Positions 42,755-51,991 of a stretch of DNA of 64,000 bases are shown one piece after another (positions within the stretch are counted from its first letter, which is position 1; each line of letters begins with the position of its first letter). The stretch lies in NCBI RefSeq assembly GCF_048553275.1, contig NZ_JBLZMW010000001.1, positions 62,001 through 126,000 of the forward strand, given 5' to 3'. The notes beneath the pieces are model-generated. The model saw only the letters and a list, made by a program, of their open reading frames with translations, did not search any database and was not told the origin of the DNA. The translations under genes were made by a program, and so were the position numbers. This stretch comes from Pacificoceanicola sp048553275 (lineage in GTDB: Bacteria > Pseudomonadota > Alphaproteobacteria > Rhodobacterales > Rhodobacteraceae).

Positions 42755-43465
42755 CTAGGCTTTTGCGGCGAGACTGTCGAGCAGGTCGGCCAGGGCCTCG
42801 GGCGCGGAGAAGAACGGCGAATGCGACGTGGGCAGCGCATGGACGTCCGCCGCTGGCAATTGCGCCGCCATCCGGTCCTGCAACTCGGGTGGAATGGCCC
42901 GGTCGTCTCGGCACACAATGTAACTGCGTGGCGGGGCGACATGGGCATGATCTGGCAGGGCGGTCTCCATCGGCGCGATGGGCTGCGGACAGAGATTCTG
43001 CAACGCGAAGGCGACGGTCTCGGGCGGGCAATCGTGATAGAACAGGGCCGGTGCCATGTCCGGATCGAAGCCCATGGTGACACGGTTATCGTTGATCCGG
43101 ATGGCCGGAACAAGCGGTTGCCGGTCGGCCAGCCGTCGCATGTCGGCCAAGGTCAGATCCGGCCACGGGGTATAGGCGCACAGATAGACCAGCCGCCTGA
43201 TGCGATCCGGCGCGAGCTGCGCGGCACGGCTGATCGGATAGCCGCCCATGGAGTGGCCGACGAGGATGGTATCCGGTTGCAAGGCCGCAACGATGGCCTC
43301 GGCATAGGTGTCGAGCGATACGCCTGTGGCGGGTGTAGGGTCCGCCCCGTGGGCGGGCAGATCGAGCGCAGAGGCCTCATGGCCCATCGCGGTCAGCGCG
43401 GGGAGCACATCACGCCATGCCCAGGCGCCATGACAGGCGCCGTGAATCAACAGGAATGTCGCCAT
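42755..43465 (-). CDS. Alpha/beta hydrolase (methylesterase/hydroxynitrile-lyase-like)
   Basis: This 236-residue hydrolase has the short plant-MES-like architecture: LIHGACHGAWAW oxyanion loop, nucleophile VGHSMGG (Ser near 71), and catalytic His in TSHSPFFSAPEAL. The acid residue is likely in CRDDRAI. The gene lies between pcaB and pcaD on the same strand with 4-27 bp gaps, so it is probably co-expressed with aromatic catabolism, perhaps hydrolysing an ester substrate that feeds the pathway. Confidence 0.87.
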   Translation of the reverse strand: MATFLLIHGACHGAWAWRDVLPALTAMGHEASALDLPAHGADPTPATGVSLDTYAEAIVAALQPDTILVGHSMGGYPISRAAQLAPDRIRRLVYLCAYTPWPDLTLADMRRLADRQPLVPAIRINDNRVTMGFDPDMAPALFYHDCPPETVAFALQNLCPQPIAPMETALPDHAHVAPPRSYIVCRDDRAIPPELQDRMAAQLPAADVHALPTSHSPFFSAPEALADLLDSLAAKA

Positions 43466-43469
43466 GGGG

Positions 43470-44258
43470 TCAGACGGCGCCCTGCGCCTTGAGGAACTCG
43501 GTCAGGATGGCGGCGTATTCGGCGGGTTTTTCCACGCAGGGCAGATGGCCCGCGCCCTGAATGAGCTTTGTCTCCGAGCCGGGAATCAGACCGAGCGTCT
43601 CGCGCACGAGATCCGGCGGCGTCGAGCCGTCTTCGCTTCCGGCAATGCCAAGCGCCGGCAGGCGCAGGCTTGCCGTCGTCGTGTAGAAATCCGTTCCGGC
43701 GATGGCCGCGCCACAGCCCATCCAGCCCGCAGCGGGGGTGCGCAGGAACATATTGCGCCACGCGTGAAAGTCCGCCGTGGTGTGGAAGGGGCGGGCGAAC
43801 CAGCGCTGCATGGTGCCATCCACGACCGAGGTCAAACCGCCAGCAGCCACCGCGTCAATACGCTCCTGCCACATGTCGCGGGTGCCGATCTTGGCCCCGG
43901 TGTTGGACAGGACGACGGCTCGGACAAGATCGAGCCGCTTGGTCGCGAGACCCTGCGCGATCATCCCGCCGATCGACAGGCCGACAAAGATGGCATTGCT
44001 GAAACCGAGCCGGTCCATCAACCCTTCGGTGTCCGCGATCAGCTGACCCATCGTGTAGGGACCGGAGGGGCAATCCGACAAACCATGGCCGCGCTTGTCG
44101 AAGCGCAGGATTCGCAGGCCATCCGGTAAAAGCGGCATGATCGGGTCCCAAAGCCGGTAATCGGTGCCAAGCGAATTGGCGAAGACCACGGGTACGCCAT
44201 CCTCTGGCCCGTCGATGCGGTACTGCAGGTGAAGCCCGTCGAGATTGGCCATGTGCAT
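43470..44258 (-). CDS. pcaD: 3-oxoadipate enol-lactonase
   Basis: PcaD opens beta-ketoadipate enol-lactone to beta-ketoadipate. The 262-residue alpha/beta hydrolase has VVFANSLGTDYRLWD, the RFDKRGHGLSD strand-loop, nucleophile GLSIGGMIAQG (Ser near 105), and catalytic His in GAGHLPCVEKP, as in characterised PcaD. ATG 44258 has GGAGG 7 nt upstream. It heads the pcaD-hydrolase-pcaB run. Confidence 0.93.
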   Translation of the reverse strand: MHMANLDGLHLQYRIDGPEDGVPVVFANSLGTDYRLWDPIMPLLPDGLRILRFDKRGHGLSDCPSGPYTMGQLIADTEGLMDRLGFSNAIFVGLSIGGMIAQGLATKRLDLVRAVVLSNTGAKIGTRDMWQERIDAVAAGGLTSVVDGTMQRWFARPFHTTADFHAWRNMFLRTPAAGWMGCGAAIAGTDFYTTTASLRLPALGIAGSEDGSTPPDLVRETLGLIPGSETKLIQGAGHLPCVEKPAEYAAILTEFLKAQGAV

Positions 44259-44329
44259 TGTGTGTCCTCCCATGCTTTTGCGCAGGGTAGCGCCGGATGC
44301 GGAGGGCGGGAAGAGGGGCCGACGAAAAA

Positions 44330-44370
44330 GGGCGGGGTATAACCCCGCCCTACGGACCGTTCCGATTGCA
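44330..44370 (+). repeat. REP palindrome, copy B
   Basis: GGGCGGGG-TATAA-CCCCGCCC hairpin followed by CCTACGG (GTAG foot on the minus strand) and the shared tail. This copy has the most symmetrical stem. It lies between pcaD and the FKBP gene. Confidence 0.85.
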
Positions 44371-44391
44371 GGCCAGGGGCCCGCGCAGGGA

Positions 44392-44820
44392 TCAGGCGAT
44401 TTCGACCAGTTCGATATCGAAGGTCAGATCTTTTCCGGCCAGCGGGTGATTGGCGTCCAACGTCACTTCTGCCTCGGTCACCTCGGTCACGGTCACGGGC
44501 ATGACCTGCCCTGTGGGCGTCTGCACCTGCAGCTGCGTGCCAACCTCAAGCGGAATATCCTCCGGGATTTCCGCGCGTGGCACAGCTTGCAGGGCCTGCG
44601 GGTTCGGCTGGCCATAGGCCTCGTCCGCCGGGATTTCGACTTTCTTCTTGTCCCCCACAGTCATTCCCGGGATCGCCTTGTCAAGGCCGGGAATGATCTG
44701 ACCGGAGCCAACTTCGAATTCGAGCGGATCGCGGCCCGCGGAACTGTCAAAGGTGCTGCCGTCGGTGAGAGTGCCGGTATAATGAATGCGAACGGTGTCG
44801 CCGGATTTGACCTGCGTCAT
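44392..44820 (-). CDS. FKBP-type peptidyl-prolyl isomerase (SlyD-like)
   Basis: This 142-residue protein has the SlyD/FkpB-like layout: split FKBP domain (GDTVRIHYTGTLTDGSTFDSS... and C-terminal strand LTFDIELVEIA) with an insert-in-flap domain between (about 65-125). It lacks the His/Cys-rich metal-binding tail of E. coli SlyD. It likely acts as a cytoplasmic folding helper and prolyl isomerase. The gene stands alone; REP copy B follows it. Confidence 0.92.
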   Translation of the reverse strand: MTQVKSGDTVRIHYTGTLTDGSTFDSSAGRDPLEFEVGSGQIIPGLDKAIPGMTVGDKKKVEIPADEAYGQPNPQALQAVPRAEIPEDIPLEVGTQLQVQTPTGQVMPVTVTEVTEAEVTLDANHPLAGKDLTFDIELVEIA

Positions 44821-45054
44821 GAGTGCTCCGATATTTTGGGAAAAAGGGTCAGTGGTAAAGAGGCCGGGGCGCCCCGGGTGCTCTTGTTCCCCGACAAAGT
44901 AAGCGTTTTCTGCCGGATTTGCAAACAGGCGGCATGGCCATTGTCTGGCTGGCCGCTTTTCTTGAGTATTCTTGAAGAGAAGAAGCATGAGGGCGGCTTT
45001 TCGTGGGCCATGCGCTGTGTCAGGGTTCCCGCGAACACATAAGGGGAGGGCGTG

Positions 45055-45732
45055 ATGCCGGTGAAGGTCTGTGTTTTCGATGCCTATGGCACGCTGTTCG
45101 ATGTCGCCGCGGCGGCGCGCATCGCGTCGGAACAGCCGGGCCGGGAGACACTGGCTGCGGTCTGGCCCGCGCTTGCGGCGGATTGGCGCGCGAAACAGTT
45201 GGAATACAGCTGGCTCCGCGCGGTCACCGGGGACCATGTGCCGTTCTGGCAGGTAACCAAGGATGGCCTGGATTGGGCGATGGAGAAGGCGGGGCTTGAC
45301 GATCCGGAGCTGCGCGAACTTCTGCTGGCGCTCTATTGGGAGTTGGCGGCCTACCGTGAGGTGCCGATGATGCTGGCAACGCTCAAGGCGCGGGGGCTGG
45401 ACTGTGCGATTCTGTCGAATGGCAGCCCGGAGATGCTCGAAGGCGCGGTCGATCATTCCGGCATCGGACTGTATCTCGATGCGGTGCTTTCAGTCGAAAG
45501 CGTTGGCATCTTCAAGCCCGCCCGCGCGGTCTATGATATGGTCGGGGCGCGGTTCGGCTGTTCCCCTGGCGAGGTTCTGTTCGTGTCTTCAAACGGTTGG
45601 GACGCGGCCGGGGCTGCGGCCTATGGCTTCCGGACCGTCTGGGTCAACCGCTTGGACCTGCCGCAGGATCGTCTCATGGCCGCGCCGCACCATGTTCTTT
45701 CCGACCTGACCACCATTCCGGAGATTGTCTGA
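45055..45732 (+). CDS. Haloacid dehalogenase type II
   Basis: This 225-residue HAD hydrolase matches L-2-haloacid dehalogenases: nucleophile Asp in CVFDAYGTLFDV, the Arg near position 40, substrate-pocket YSWLRAVTG, ILSNGSPEML, Lys in SVGIFKPARAVYDM, and FVSSNGWDAAGA. It replaces halogen by hydroxyl on 2-haloalkanoic acids such as chloroacetate. ATG 45055 has GGAGG 6 nt upstream. The next gene (alpha/beta hydrolase) starts within its stop codon. Confidence 0.9.
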   Translation: MPVKVCVFDAYGTLFDVAAAARIASEQPGRETLAAVWPALAADWRAKQLEYSWLRAVTGDHVPFWQVTKDGLDWAMEKAGLDDPELRELLLALYWELAAYREVPMMLATLKARGLDCAILSNGSPEMLEGAVDHSGIGLYLDAVLSVESVGIFKPARAVYDMVGARFGCSPGEVLFVSSNGWDAAGAAAYGFRTVWVNRLDLPQDRLMAAPHHVLSDLTTIPEIV

Positions 45733-46553
45733 TGCCGCGTTTCTTTGCCTCTGATGGCGTTGCCCTCCATTATCTTGACGAGGGCGAAGGGCTGCCGCTG
45801 CTGTGCCTGACCGGGTTGACCCGCGATACCCGCGATTTCGATTTCATGGCGCCGCATCTGGACGGGGTCCGCCTGATCCGTATGGATTACCGCGGGCGGG
45901 GCCAGTCGGATTGGGCCCCGCATGAGACCTACCAGATTCCTGTCGAGGGCCGCGATGCGATGGAGCTGCTCGACCATCTGGGCCTTGAAAAGGCGGCGGT
46001 TCTCGGCACGTCGCGCGGCGGGCTGATTGCCATGGTACTGGCGGCAACCGTGAAGGAGCGTCTGATCGGCGTGGCGCTCAATGACATTGGCCCGGAAATT
46101 GCCGACACCGGGTTGGAGGTGATCAAGGGCTACCTTGGCAAGCAGCCGCCGTGGCAGACCTACGAGGAGGCCGCCGCTGCCCGCGAGGCGGCGATGACCG
46201 CGTTCCGCAACCTGCCGGAGGGGCGCTGGCTCGATGAGGTGAAAATCCTCTACCGCGAGGGGGCAGACGGGCTGAAAATCACCTATGATCCCAAGCTGCG
46301 CGAGGCGGTTCTGGGCGGTGGCGCGCAACCTTCGCCAAACCTCTGGCCGTTCTTCGACGCCCTCGCCGGACTGCCGCTGTGTGCGCTGCGCGGTGCGAAT
46401 TCGGACCTGCTTTCGTCCGAATGCTTTGCGGAGATGAAGCGCCGTCGCCCCGACATGATCAGCGCCGAAGTGCCGGATCGCGGTCATATCCCGTTTCTCG
46501 ATGAGGCCGAATCACTGGGCGCTCTACGGCGTTGGCTCAAGATGCTGGTCTGA
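45732..46553 (+). CDS. Alpha/beta hydrolase
   Basis: This 273-residue hydrolase has HYLDEGEGLPLLCLTGLTRD, a DYRGRGQSDWAP strand-turn, nucleophile GTSRGGLIAM (Ser near 97), and catalytic His in PDRGHIPFLDE. It overlaps the dehalogenase stop by 1 bp and is thus coupled to it. Dehalogenase plus alpha/beta hydrolase may form a small halo-organic or ester degradation unit, though a haloalkane-specific halide pocket is not visible. Substrate unknown. Confidence 0.87.
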   Translation: MPRFFASDGVALHYLDEGEGLPLLCLTGLTRDTRDFDFMAPHLDGVRLIRMDYRGRGQSDWAPHETYQIPVEGRDAMELLDHLGLEKAAVLGTSRGGLIAMVLAATVKERLIGVALNDIGPEIADTGLEVIKGYLGKQPPWQTYEEAAAAREAAMTAFRNLPEGRWLDEVKILYREGADGLKITYDPKLREAVLGGGAQPSPNLWPFFDALAGLPLCALRGANSDLLSSECFAEMKRRRPDMISAEVPDRGHIPFLDEAESLGALRRWLKMLV

Positions 46554-46768
46554 GCCGGGCAGTGTAGCGGCGCGGTTGACCCCGGCCCAACCGTCGCCGC
46601 GAAAACCTCCCGGAAGACCGCCCGCCCGAACACGGGCGTCGGCCCGGTGTGCCCTCCTTGGGCCTGATGGCATCCGGGCCACGACGCAGGCCGCCGCCGT
46701 TGATGGCAAGGGCCGGGCGGGGAAGCCGGGGCCGGATGATGCGGCGCAGGCCAGTGGTGACAGCCTTC

Positions 46769-47677
46769 TCAGCCTGTCACGAACACGCGGCTTGGGTGCA
46801 GCTCGCCGCCGCGCACGGTGCCAACGGCCACGGCCGCGCCATCAAAGGAGGCCCAGGCCTCGTCGCCGTATTCCAGATCGGAGGCGAGGATCATGCCGGG
46901 GTTGCCATTGCGCAGACGGGCCACGCCTTCTGCGGTTGCCTTGACTTCCGGCAGGTCCGCCAACCCGTCTTCGAGCGGGCGCAGAAAGCTGTCCAGCTCG
47001 GGCGTCTTGGCCATCCGGTCGATGTCCTCGATGCTGAGGCCCTCTTCGGCTTCGAATGGGCCGGACCAGACGCGCCGCAGGTGCAGGACATGGCCGTGAC
47101 AGCCCAGCTGCTTGCCCAAGTCGCGGGCGATGGAGCGCACATAGCCGCCCTTGCCGCAGACCATTTCCAATTCGACGTGATCGGCATCGGGCCGGTCCGT
47201 CATGACCAGTTCATCAACGTACAACGGCCGCGCGGCCAAGTCCATTTCCTCGCCATCGCGGGCGCGTTTGTAGGCGCGCTCTCCGTCGATCTTGACCGCC
47301 GAGAACTGCGGCGGCACCTGCATGATGTCGCCGACAAAGTCGTTGAGCGCGTCCTTGATCTCCGCATCACTGGGGCGCAGATCGCTCGTCGCGATCACTT
47401 CGCCCTCGGTGTCATCGGTGTTTGTCGCCTGCCCGAGCCGGACCACAAAGCGATAGGCCTTCAAGGCGTCCGTGATGTAGGGAACCGTCTTCGTCGCCTC
47501 GCCAAGCGCGATGGCAAGCACTCCGGTGGCTTCTGGGTCGAGCGTGCCTGCATGACCGGCCTTCTTCGCGTCCAGCGCCCAGCGCACCTTGTTGACCACG
47601 GAGGTTGACGTGATACCCGCCGGTTTGTCCACCACGAGCCAGCCGGATATATCCCGTCCCTTGCGCTTGCGTGCCAT
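46769..47677 (-). CDS. truB: tRNA pseudouridine-55 synthase
   Basis: TruB makes pseudouridine 55 in the T-loop of tRNAs. The 302-residue protein has the catalytic Asp in GHAGTLDPEATGVL, plus GWLVVDKPAGITS at the N-terminus, KIDGERAYKRAR and the VRSIARDLG motif, and a C-terminal PUA-like part. ATG 47677 begins MARKRKGRDISG, a normal start. The 215 bp after its stop (46554-46768) hold no supportable gene. Confidence 0.95.
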   Translation of the reverse strand: MARKRKGRDISGWLVVDKPAGITSTSVVNKVRWALDAKKAGHAGTLDPEATGVLAIALGEATKTVPYITDALKAYRFVVRLGQATNTDDTEGEVIATSDLRPSDAEIKDALNDFVGDIMQVPPQFSAVKIDGERAYKRARDGEEMDLAARPLYVDELVMTDRPDADHVELEMVCGKGGYVRSIARDLGKQLGCHGHVLHLRRVWSGPFEAEEGLSIEDIDRMAKTPELDSFLRPLEDGLADLPEVKATAEGVARLRNGNPGMILASDLEYGDEAWASFDGAAVAVGTVRGGELHPSRVFVTG

Positions 47678-47790
47678 GTCGTATCCTCTTGCCTGCCAAG
47701 GCGCGGGGCGTAGCAAGCGGGCCGGGGCCTGTCAATTCAGGCGTCGCCCACGGGGGCAAAGAATCCCGTCATCTCAGCGGTGCACCCGCG

Positions 47791-48621
47791 CTATACCGCT
47801 GCATCTTGCAAGGTGGCCGCAATGGCGGCAAGCGCGGCACGTATGGGTGGATCGTGCCGGGCGTCCTGATGCGAGACCAGCCATTCGTCATGGCCGATCG
47901 CGGGAATCGGATCGGAGAAGGCGTGCAAATCCGCCTCTGCGTCTCCGGCAAAACAGGGCAGGACGAGTCGGCCAAAGCCTGAAAGCGCGAGATCAAGGCA
48001 CAGCCGCGTGTCGCTCGCGGTTGTGGCGATTCTGTCGGCATGATGCTCGCGCACCCATCGCTGGGAGGGCGGCAGCGCGTCGGTGCCCGGCAATGTCACG
48101 AAACCGTCCGGCGCGCCCGCCACCCCGTAGACCGCATAGTCGATCCGCCGCAGCCGTTGCCGCGCCAGCCACGGATGATCCGGCGCCCGGTTGCGAATGC
48201 CGATGTCCGCCTCCCGCCGGGCAAGATCCAGCGGCGCATTTGACGGCACGAATTCCGGGATCCAGTCGGCCGCCGGATCGGGCCGCAGGCGCTGGGCGAG
48301 GAAGCGGGAGGTCCAGAAACCGGCGGTGATCCGCACCCGACGCGGGCCGGGATCGGCGCTCTGCCATCGCGCAATCCGGCGCTGGATCGCCGCGAGATCG
48401 CCGATTTCCCGCACCAACGCCAGCCCCTCGGTGCTCAGCGCGTACCCGGCCTTGCCGCGAAGGAACAGCGCCTTGCCGCTGTCCTGCTCCAGCTTTCCCA
48501 TGCGCCGGGACAGCGTCGGAAGCGGCACGCCGCTGGCCTTGGAGGCCTGCGTCAGAGAGCCGCCCTTGGCCACGAGCAGCAGCAGCGCGAGATCATCGAG
48601 GCTCAGATCACTTTCATTCAT
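47791..48621 (-). CDS. LysR-family transcriptional regulator
   Basis: This 276-residue regulator has the N-terminal winged helix (about 8-65; AKGGSLTQASKASGVPLPTLSRRMGKLE) and a periplasmic-binding-like effector domain (about 90-275). The first HTH residues (SLDDLALLLLVAKGGS) are typical of LysR. ATG 48621 was chosen; longer frames lack similarity. It is divergent from a small open frame at 48715, the only gene nearby it might control besides itself. Target and effector are unknown. Confidence 0.88.
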   Translation of the reverse strand: MNESDLSLDDLALLLLVAKGGSLTQASKASGVPLPTLSRRMGKLEQDSGKALFLRGKAGYALSTEGLALVREIGDLAAIQRRIARWQSADPGPRRVRITAGFWTSRFLAQRLRPDPAADWIPEFVPSNAPLDLARREADIGIRNRAPDHPWLARQRLRRIDYAVYGVAGAPDGFVTLPGTDALPPSQRWVREHHADRIATTASDTRLCLDLALSGFGRLVLPCFAGDAEADLHAFSDPIPAIGHDEWLVSHQDARHDPPIRAALAAIAATLQDAAV

Positions 48622-48714
48622 GAAAATAGGGTTGTGGAGATCGTCCGTATTTTCAAGAGAAAACGCGCGGCAAAGTGTAGGCATCTGCCCCATCCTCTCT
48701 CAGGAGTGAAACCT

Positions 48715-48936
48715 ATGACTATGCCTGTCCTGCTCTCTCCGCTTCGCGCCGCACCACAGCCTGTGACCGAACGGGACATCATCCACGCCCGTGTCCGCAG
48801 CCGCAAAGAATGGGCGCGCAGACGCCGGCTGCTGCGCTTGCGCGCGTTTATTTTTGGCCGAACCAAAGAAAAAGGGCCGCCCAATTGGCTGCCCTTTTCG
48901 GTGGTCTGGGTTCGGAAAACCGAAAAGCCCGGCTGA
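48715..48936 (+). CDS. Possible small basic protein, doubtful
   Basis: A 73-codon frame starts with ATG 8 nt after AGGAG and encodes a very basic peptide (RVRSRKEWARRRRLLRLRAF). Its second half overlaps the metG terminator hairpin, so those codons are constrained by the hairpin rather than by protein. A genuine protein might be limited to the first 45 residues. It is divergent from the LysR gene. No family recognised. Confidence 0.35.
   Translation: MTMPVLLSPLRAAPQPVTERDIIHARVRSRKEWARRRRLLRLRAFIFGRTKEKGPPNWLPFSVVWVRKTEKPG
48866..48898 (-). terminator. Rho-independent terminator of metG
   Basis: On the minus strand AAAGGGCAGCC and GGGCGGCCCTTT form a stem around AATT, followed by TTTTTCTTT. 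It lies about 50 bp past the metG stop. Confidence 0.82.
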
Positions 48937-48948
48937 TCGCGGGTGCGC

Positions 48949-50661
48949 CTAGTCGCGCGTCCCGGCAAACCGCTCCTGCCACTCGGCACGCTGATCGTCG
49001 GTGATCTTGGAGAACAGGTTCTCCGGCACGCTGAACGCATGGCCGACCTTCAGCCGCGACAGCGCCTCTTCCACGTTCACCGGCCAATTCGTGTTGTCGC
49101 AGGCCATCGCCTCCAGCATCGCTTTGCTCGCGCCCGGTATGAAGGGCGACGACAGAACCCCGTAAAATTGAATCAGGTTCAGCGCCAGTGCGATTTGCGT
49201 GGCCGCCTTGCCCTCGTCTTCCTTGATGGTCGACCACGGCGCGGCCTCTTGCAGATATTCGTTGCCCATGACCCAAAGCGCCCGCAGCGCCGCCGCCGCC
49301 TTGCGCACCTCAATGGCGTCCATGTGGTTCTGGTACTCGTCGAGCTTGGCCTGCATGTCGGTCAGCAGTTTTTGCTCCAGCGGGCCAAATGCGCCCTTCT
49401 CCGGCACCGTCTCGCCGAATTTCGAGCGGCAGAATTTGGTGACGCGGCTGACGAAATTGCCCAGCACGTCCGCCAGATCCTTGTTCACATCCTGCTGAAA
49501 GCCTTCCCATGTGAATTCCGCGTCCGAGCTTTCCGGCGCGTGGGACAGCAGCCACCAGCGCCAGTAATCCGCCGGCAGAATATCCAGCGCCTGATCCATG
49601 AAGACACCGCGCCCGCGCGAGGTGCTGAATTGGCCGCCGTCATAGTTCAGGTAGTTGAAGGATTTGATATAATCCACCAGCTTCCACGGCTCGTTCGAGC
49701 CGAGGATCGTCACCGGGAACGACAGCGTGTGGAAGGGCACGTTGTCCTTGCCCATGAACTGGGTATAGCGCACATCGTCGGCGCCCTTGTCGGTGCGCCA
49801 CCAGCGCTCCCAATCGTCGCCCTTGCCCGCGTCGACCCATTCCTGCCCGCAGGCGATGTATTCGATCGGCGCATCGAACCACACATAAAAGACCTTGCCT
49901 TCCATGCCCGGCCACGGCGCGTCGCCCTTCATCACTGGCACACCCCAGTCGAGATCGCGGGTGATGCCGCGATCCTGCAAGCCATCACCGTCGTTCAGCC
50001 ATTTCTTGGCAATCGATGTGGTCAGGATCGGCCAGCCGGTGCGGGTGTCGATCCACTCTTCGATGCGGTCCTTCATGGCGGACTGGCGCAGGTAGAGATG
50101 CTTGGTCTCGCGCATTTCCAGTTCGGTCGAGCCGGAAATTGTCGAATGCGGGTTGATCAGGTCGACGGGATCAAGCTGCTTGGTGCAGTTGTCGCATTGA
50201 TCGCCGCGCGCACTGTCAAAGCCGCAGTTCGGGCAGGTGCCCTCGATATAGCGATCCGGCAGGAAGCGGCCATCGGCGTGAGAGTACATCTGGGTTTCCG
50301 ACACTTCGCGGATCAGCCCCTCGTCATCGAGGCGGGCGGCGAAATGCTGGGTCAGTTTGCGGTTCTGCGCCGAAGAGGACCGTCCGAAGTGATCGAAGGA
50401 CAGGCCAAAGCCCTCCGCGATCTTTGCCTGAACCGCCCACATCTCGGCGCAATACTCGGCCACGGGCTTGCCCGCCTTGGTGGCGGCTAGTTCGGCGGGA
50501 GTGCCGTGTTCGTCAGTGGCACAGAGGAACAGCACCTCGTTGCCGCGCGCGCGTTGATAGCGGGCGTAGAGGTCAGCGGGCAACTGGCTGCCCACGAGGT
50601 TCCCGAGGTGCTTGATCCCGTTGATGTAGGGAATGGCGGAAGTAATCAGATGTCTGGCCAT
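48949..50661 (-). CDS. metG: Methionyl-tRNA synthetase
   Basis: This 570-residue class I synthetase charges tRNA-Met. The HIGH-like motif is KHLGNL near residue 17, a zinc knuckle CPNC...CDNC lies near 140-155, and the KMSKS position reads QFSTSRGRGVF near residue 330, the variant loop of this MetG branch. The anticodon-binding helices follow; there is no C-terminal EMAP/Trbp111-like domain. Upstream 165 bp contain a stem-loop from the next gene. Confidence 0.96.
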   Translation of the reverse strand: MARHLITSAIPYINGIKHLGNLVGSQLPADLYARYQRARGNEVLFLCATDEHGTPAELAATKAGKPVAEYCAEMWAVQAKIAEGFGLSFDHFGRSSSAQNRKLTQHFAARLDDEGLIREVSETQMYSHADGRFLPDRYIEGTCPNCGFDSARGDQCDNCTKQLDPVDLINPHSTISGSTELEMRETKHLYLRQSAMKDRIEEWIDTRTGWPILTTSIAKKWLNDGDGLQDRGITRDLDWGVPVMKGDAPWPGMEGKVFYVWFDAPIEYIACGQEWVDAGKGDDWERWWRTDKGADDVRYTQFMGKDNVPFHTLSFPVTILGSNEPWKLVDYIKSFNYLNYDGGQFSTSRGRGVFMDQALDILPADYWRWWLLSHAPESSDAEFTWEGFQQDVNKDLADVLGNFVSRVTKFCRSKFGETVPEKGAFGPLEQKLLTDMQAKLDEYQNHMDAIEVRKAAAALRALWVMGNEYLQEAAPWSTIKEDEGKAATQIALALNLIQFYGVLSSPFIPGASKAMLEAMACDNTNWPVNVEEALSRLKVGHAFSVPENLFSKITDDQRAEWQERFAGTRD

Positions 50662-50782
50662 GTCTCACCTCTTTCTCGCGTTTGCGCGCTGATTACCGCA
50701 TGGGCGCGAGGAGGGCCATAAGGATTTAACGGCACGGCGATGCCAGGTCCGGCCTGCAACAGGTCCGCCACCCATGCGCAAC

Positions 50783-50818
50783 GGTCCGGGCAGAACAGCA
50801 GGACGGCCTGCCCGGACC
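50783..50818 (-). terminator. 11-bp stem-loop downstream of the aldo/keto reductase
   Basis: GGTCCGGGCAG (50783-50793) and CTGCCCGGACC (50808-50818) form a perfect 11-bp stem with a 14-nt loop, starting 9 bp after the reductase stop on the minus strand. No T-run follows, so it may pause or protect the 3' end rather than terminate alone. Confidence 0.55.
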
Positions 50819-50826
50819 TTTGCGCC

Positions 50827-51870
50827 TCAATACGGCATCGGATGCGCCTTATGCGCCGTGTCGATGGCCTCCTTGATCTCGTCCGAGAGTCGCAGCTCTG
50901 CCGCGCCAAGCAGCTGCTCCAGCTGGGGCACATGAGTCGCGCCAAAAATCGAGGAGGTGACGAAGGGCCGCTGCGCCGACCATGCCAACGCCATGTGCAC
51001 GGGATCGACGCCAAAATCCTTTGCAATGTCGAGATATGCCTGCACCGCGTCGAACACGCGCGGCGTCTTGCGCCCGCCAAGATCGCCGTTGATGGCCATG
51101 CGAGAGCCGTCCGGAACCGCCCCGCCCTGATACTTTCCGGTCAGCAGCCCCGCGCCGAGGGGCGAGAACGGCAACAGACCGACATCCTCGTTGACCATCA
51201 GTTCCGCCAGATCGGTGTCCGCCAACCGGCACACCAACGAGTATTCGTTCTGGATCGAAGCGACGCGCGGCCCACCTACCTCTTCGGCCACCTTGAGCCA
51301 CATCGCGGTGCCCCAGGCGCTCTCGTTCGACAGGCCAAAGGCCCGGACCCGGCCCTTTTCCACTTCGCGCTGCATCGCGCCCAGCACGTCGGCCATATGC
51401 TGCATGGTGTCTTCACGGTTCTGGCTGGAAGGATCGTACCGCCAGTTCTGCCGGAAACAATAGCTGCCCCGGTTCGGCCAGTGCAGTTGATAGAGGTCGA
51501 TGTAATCGGTCTTGAGCCGCTGCAGCGAGGCCTCCACGGTCTGCGGAATGAGAGCGCCGGTGATCGGTGCCCCGTCGCGAACCTTGGCGTTGCCGGCACC
51601 GGTGATCTTGGTGGCCAGAACGTAATCCTTGCGCCGTCCGGTCTTTTCGAACCAGGTCCCGAGCACACGCTCGCTGTCGCCCACGGTTTCGGCCTCGATG
51701 GGGTTGACCGGATACATCTCGGCACAGTCGATGAAGTTGATCCCCGCATCCAGCGCCATGTCCATCTGCCGGTGCGCCTCGGCCTCCGCAGTGTGGCGGC
51801 CATAGGTCATGGTGCCAAGGCATAGTTCGGAAACCTCGATGCCGGTACGGCCGAGCGGGTTCATTTTCAT
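50827..51870 (-). CDS. Aldo/keto reductase (Tas-like)
   Basis: This 347-residue NADP(H)-dependent (beta/alpha)8 barrel has the catalytic tetrad in FIDCAEMYP (Asp, Tyr) with ATKITG (Lys) and LYQLHWPNR (His), and the cofactor segment LLPFSPLGAGLLTGKY and SSIFGAT. The insertion between strands (NRGSYCFRQNW) resembles E. coli Tas. Substrate unknown. ATG 51870 has AGGAGA 8 nt upstream; the ATG two codons later is less likely. It is divergent from imuA. Confidence 0.9.
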   Translation of the reverse strand: MKMNPLGRTGIEVSELCLGTMTYGRHTAEAEAHRQMDMALDAGINFIDCAEMYPVNPIEAETVGDSERVLGTWFEKTGRRKDYVLATKITGAGNAKVRDGAPITGALIPQTVEASLQRLKTDYIDLYQLHWPNRGSYCFRQNWRYDPSSQNREDTMQHMADVLGAMQREVEKGRVRAFGLSNESAWGTAMWLKVAEEVGGPRVASIQNEYSLVCRLADTDLAELMVNEDVGLLPFSPLGAGLLTGKYQGGAVPDGSRMAINGDLGGRKTPRVFDAVQAYLDIAKDFGVDPVHMALAWSAQRPFVTSSIFGATHVPQLEQLLGAAELRLSDEIKEAIDTAHKAHPMPY

Positions 51871-51961
51871 GGCGTCTCTCCTGTCTATCGCGTTTGCGCG
51901 ACCATAGCTCCGACGCCGCGAATGCCAAGAGCAGGGGGCGGGATGCACCGAATCTCTTGGA

Positions 51962-51976
51962 GAACAAAATAAGAAC
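51962..51976 (+). promoter_or_regulatory. LexA (SOS) box of imuA
   Basis: GAAC-N7-GAAC, 15 bp upstream of the imuA ATG. The 21 bases AGAAC...ATATA are the same as upstream of dnaE2, which has its box 14 bp from its start. This points to a shared origin of the two promoters and SOS induction of both genes. Confidence 0.9.
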
Positions 51977-51991
51977 ATATACCTTACCTGC

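Noticed and set aside
46554..46768. Short open frames between the alpha/beta hydrolase and truB
   Set aside because: Low-complexity Arg/Pro/Gly peptides, no ribosome sites and no family; treated as intergenic.
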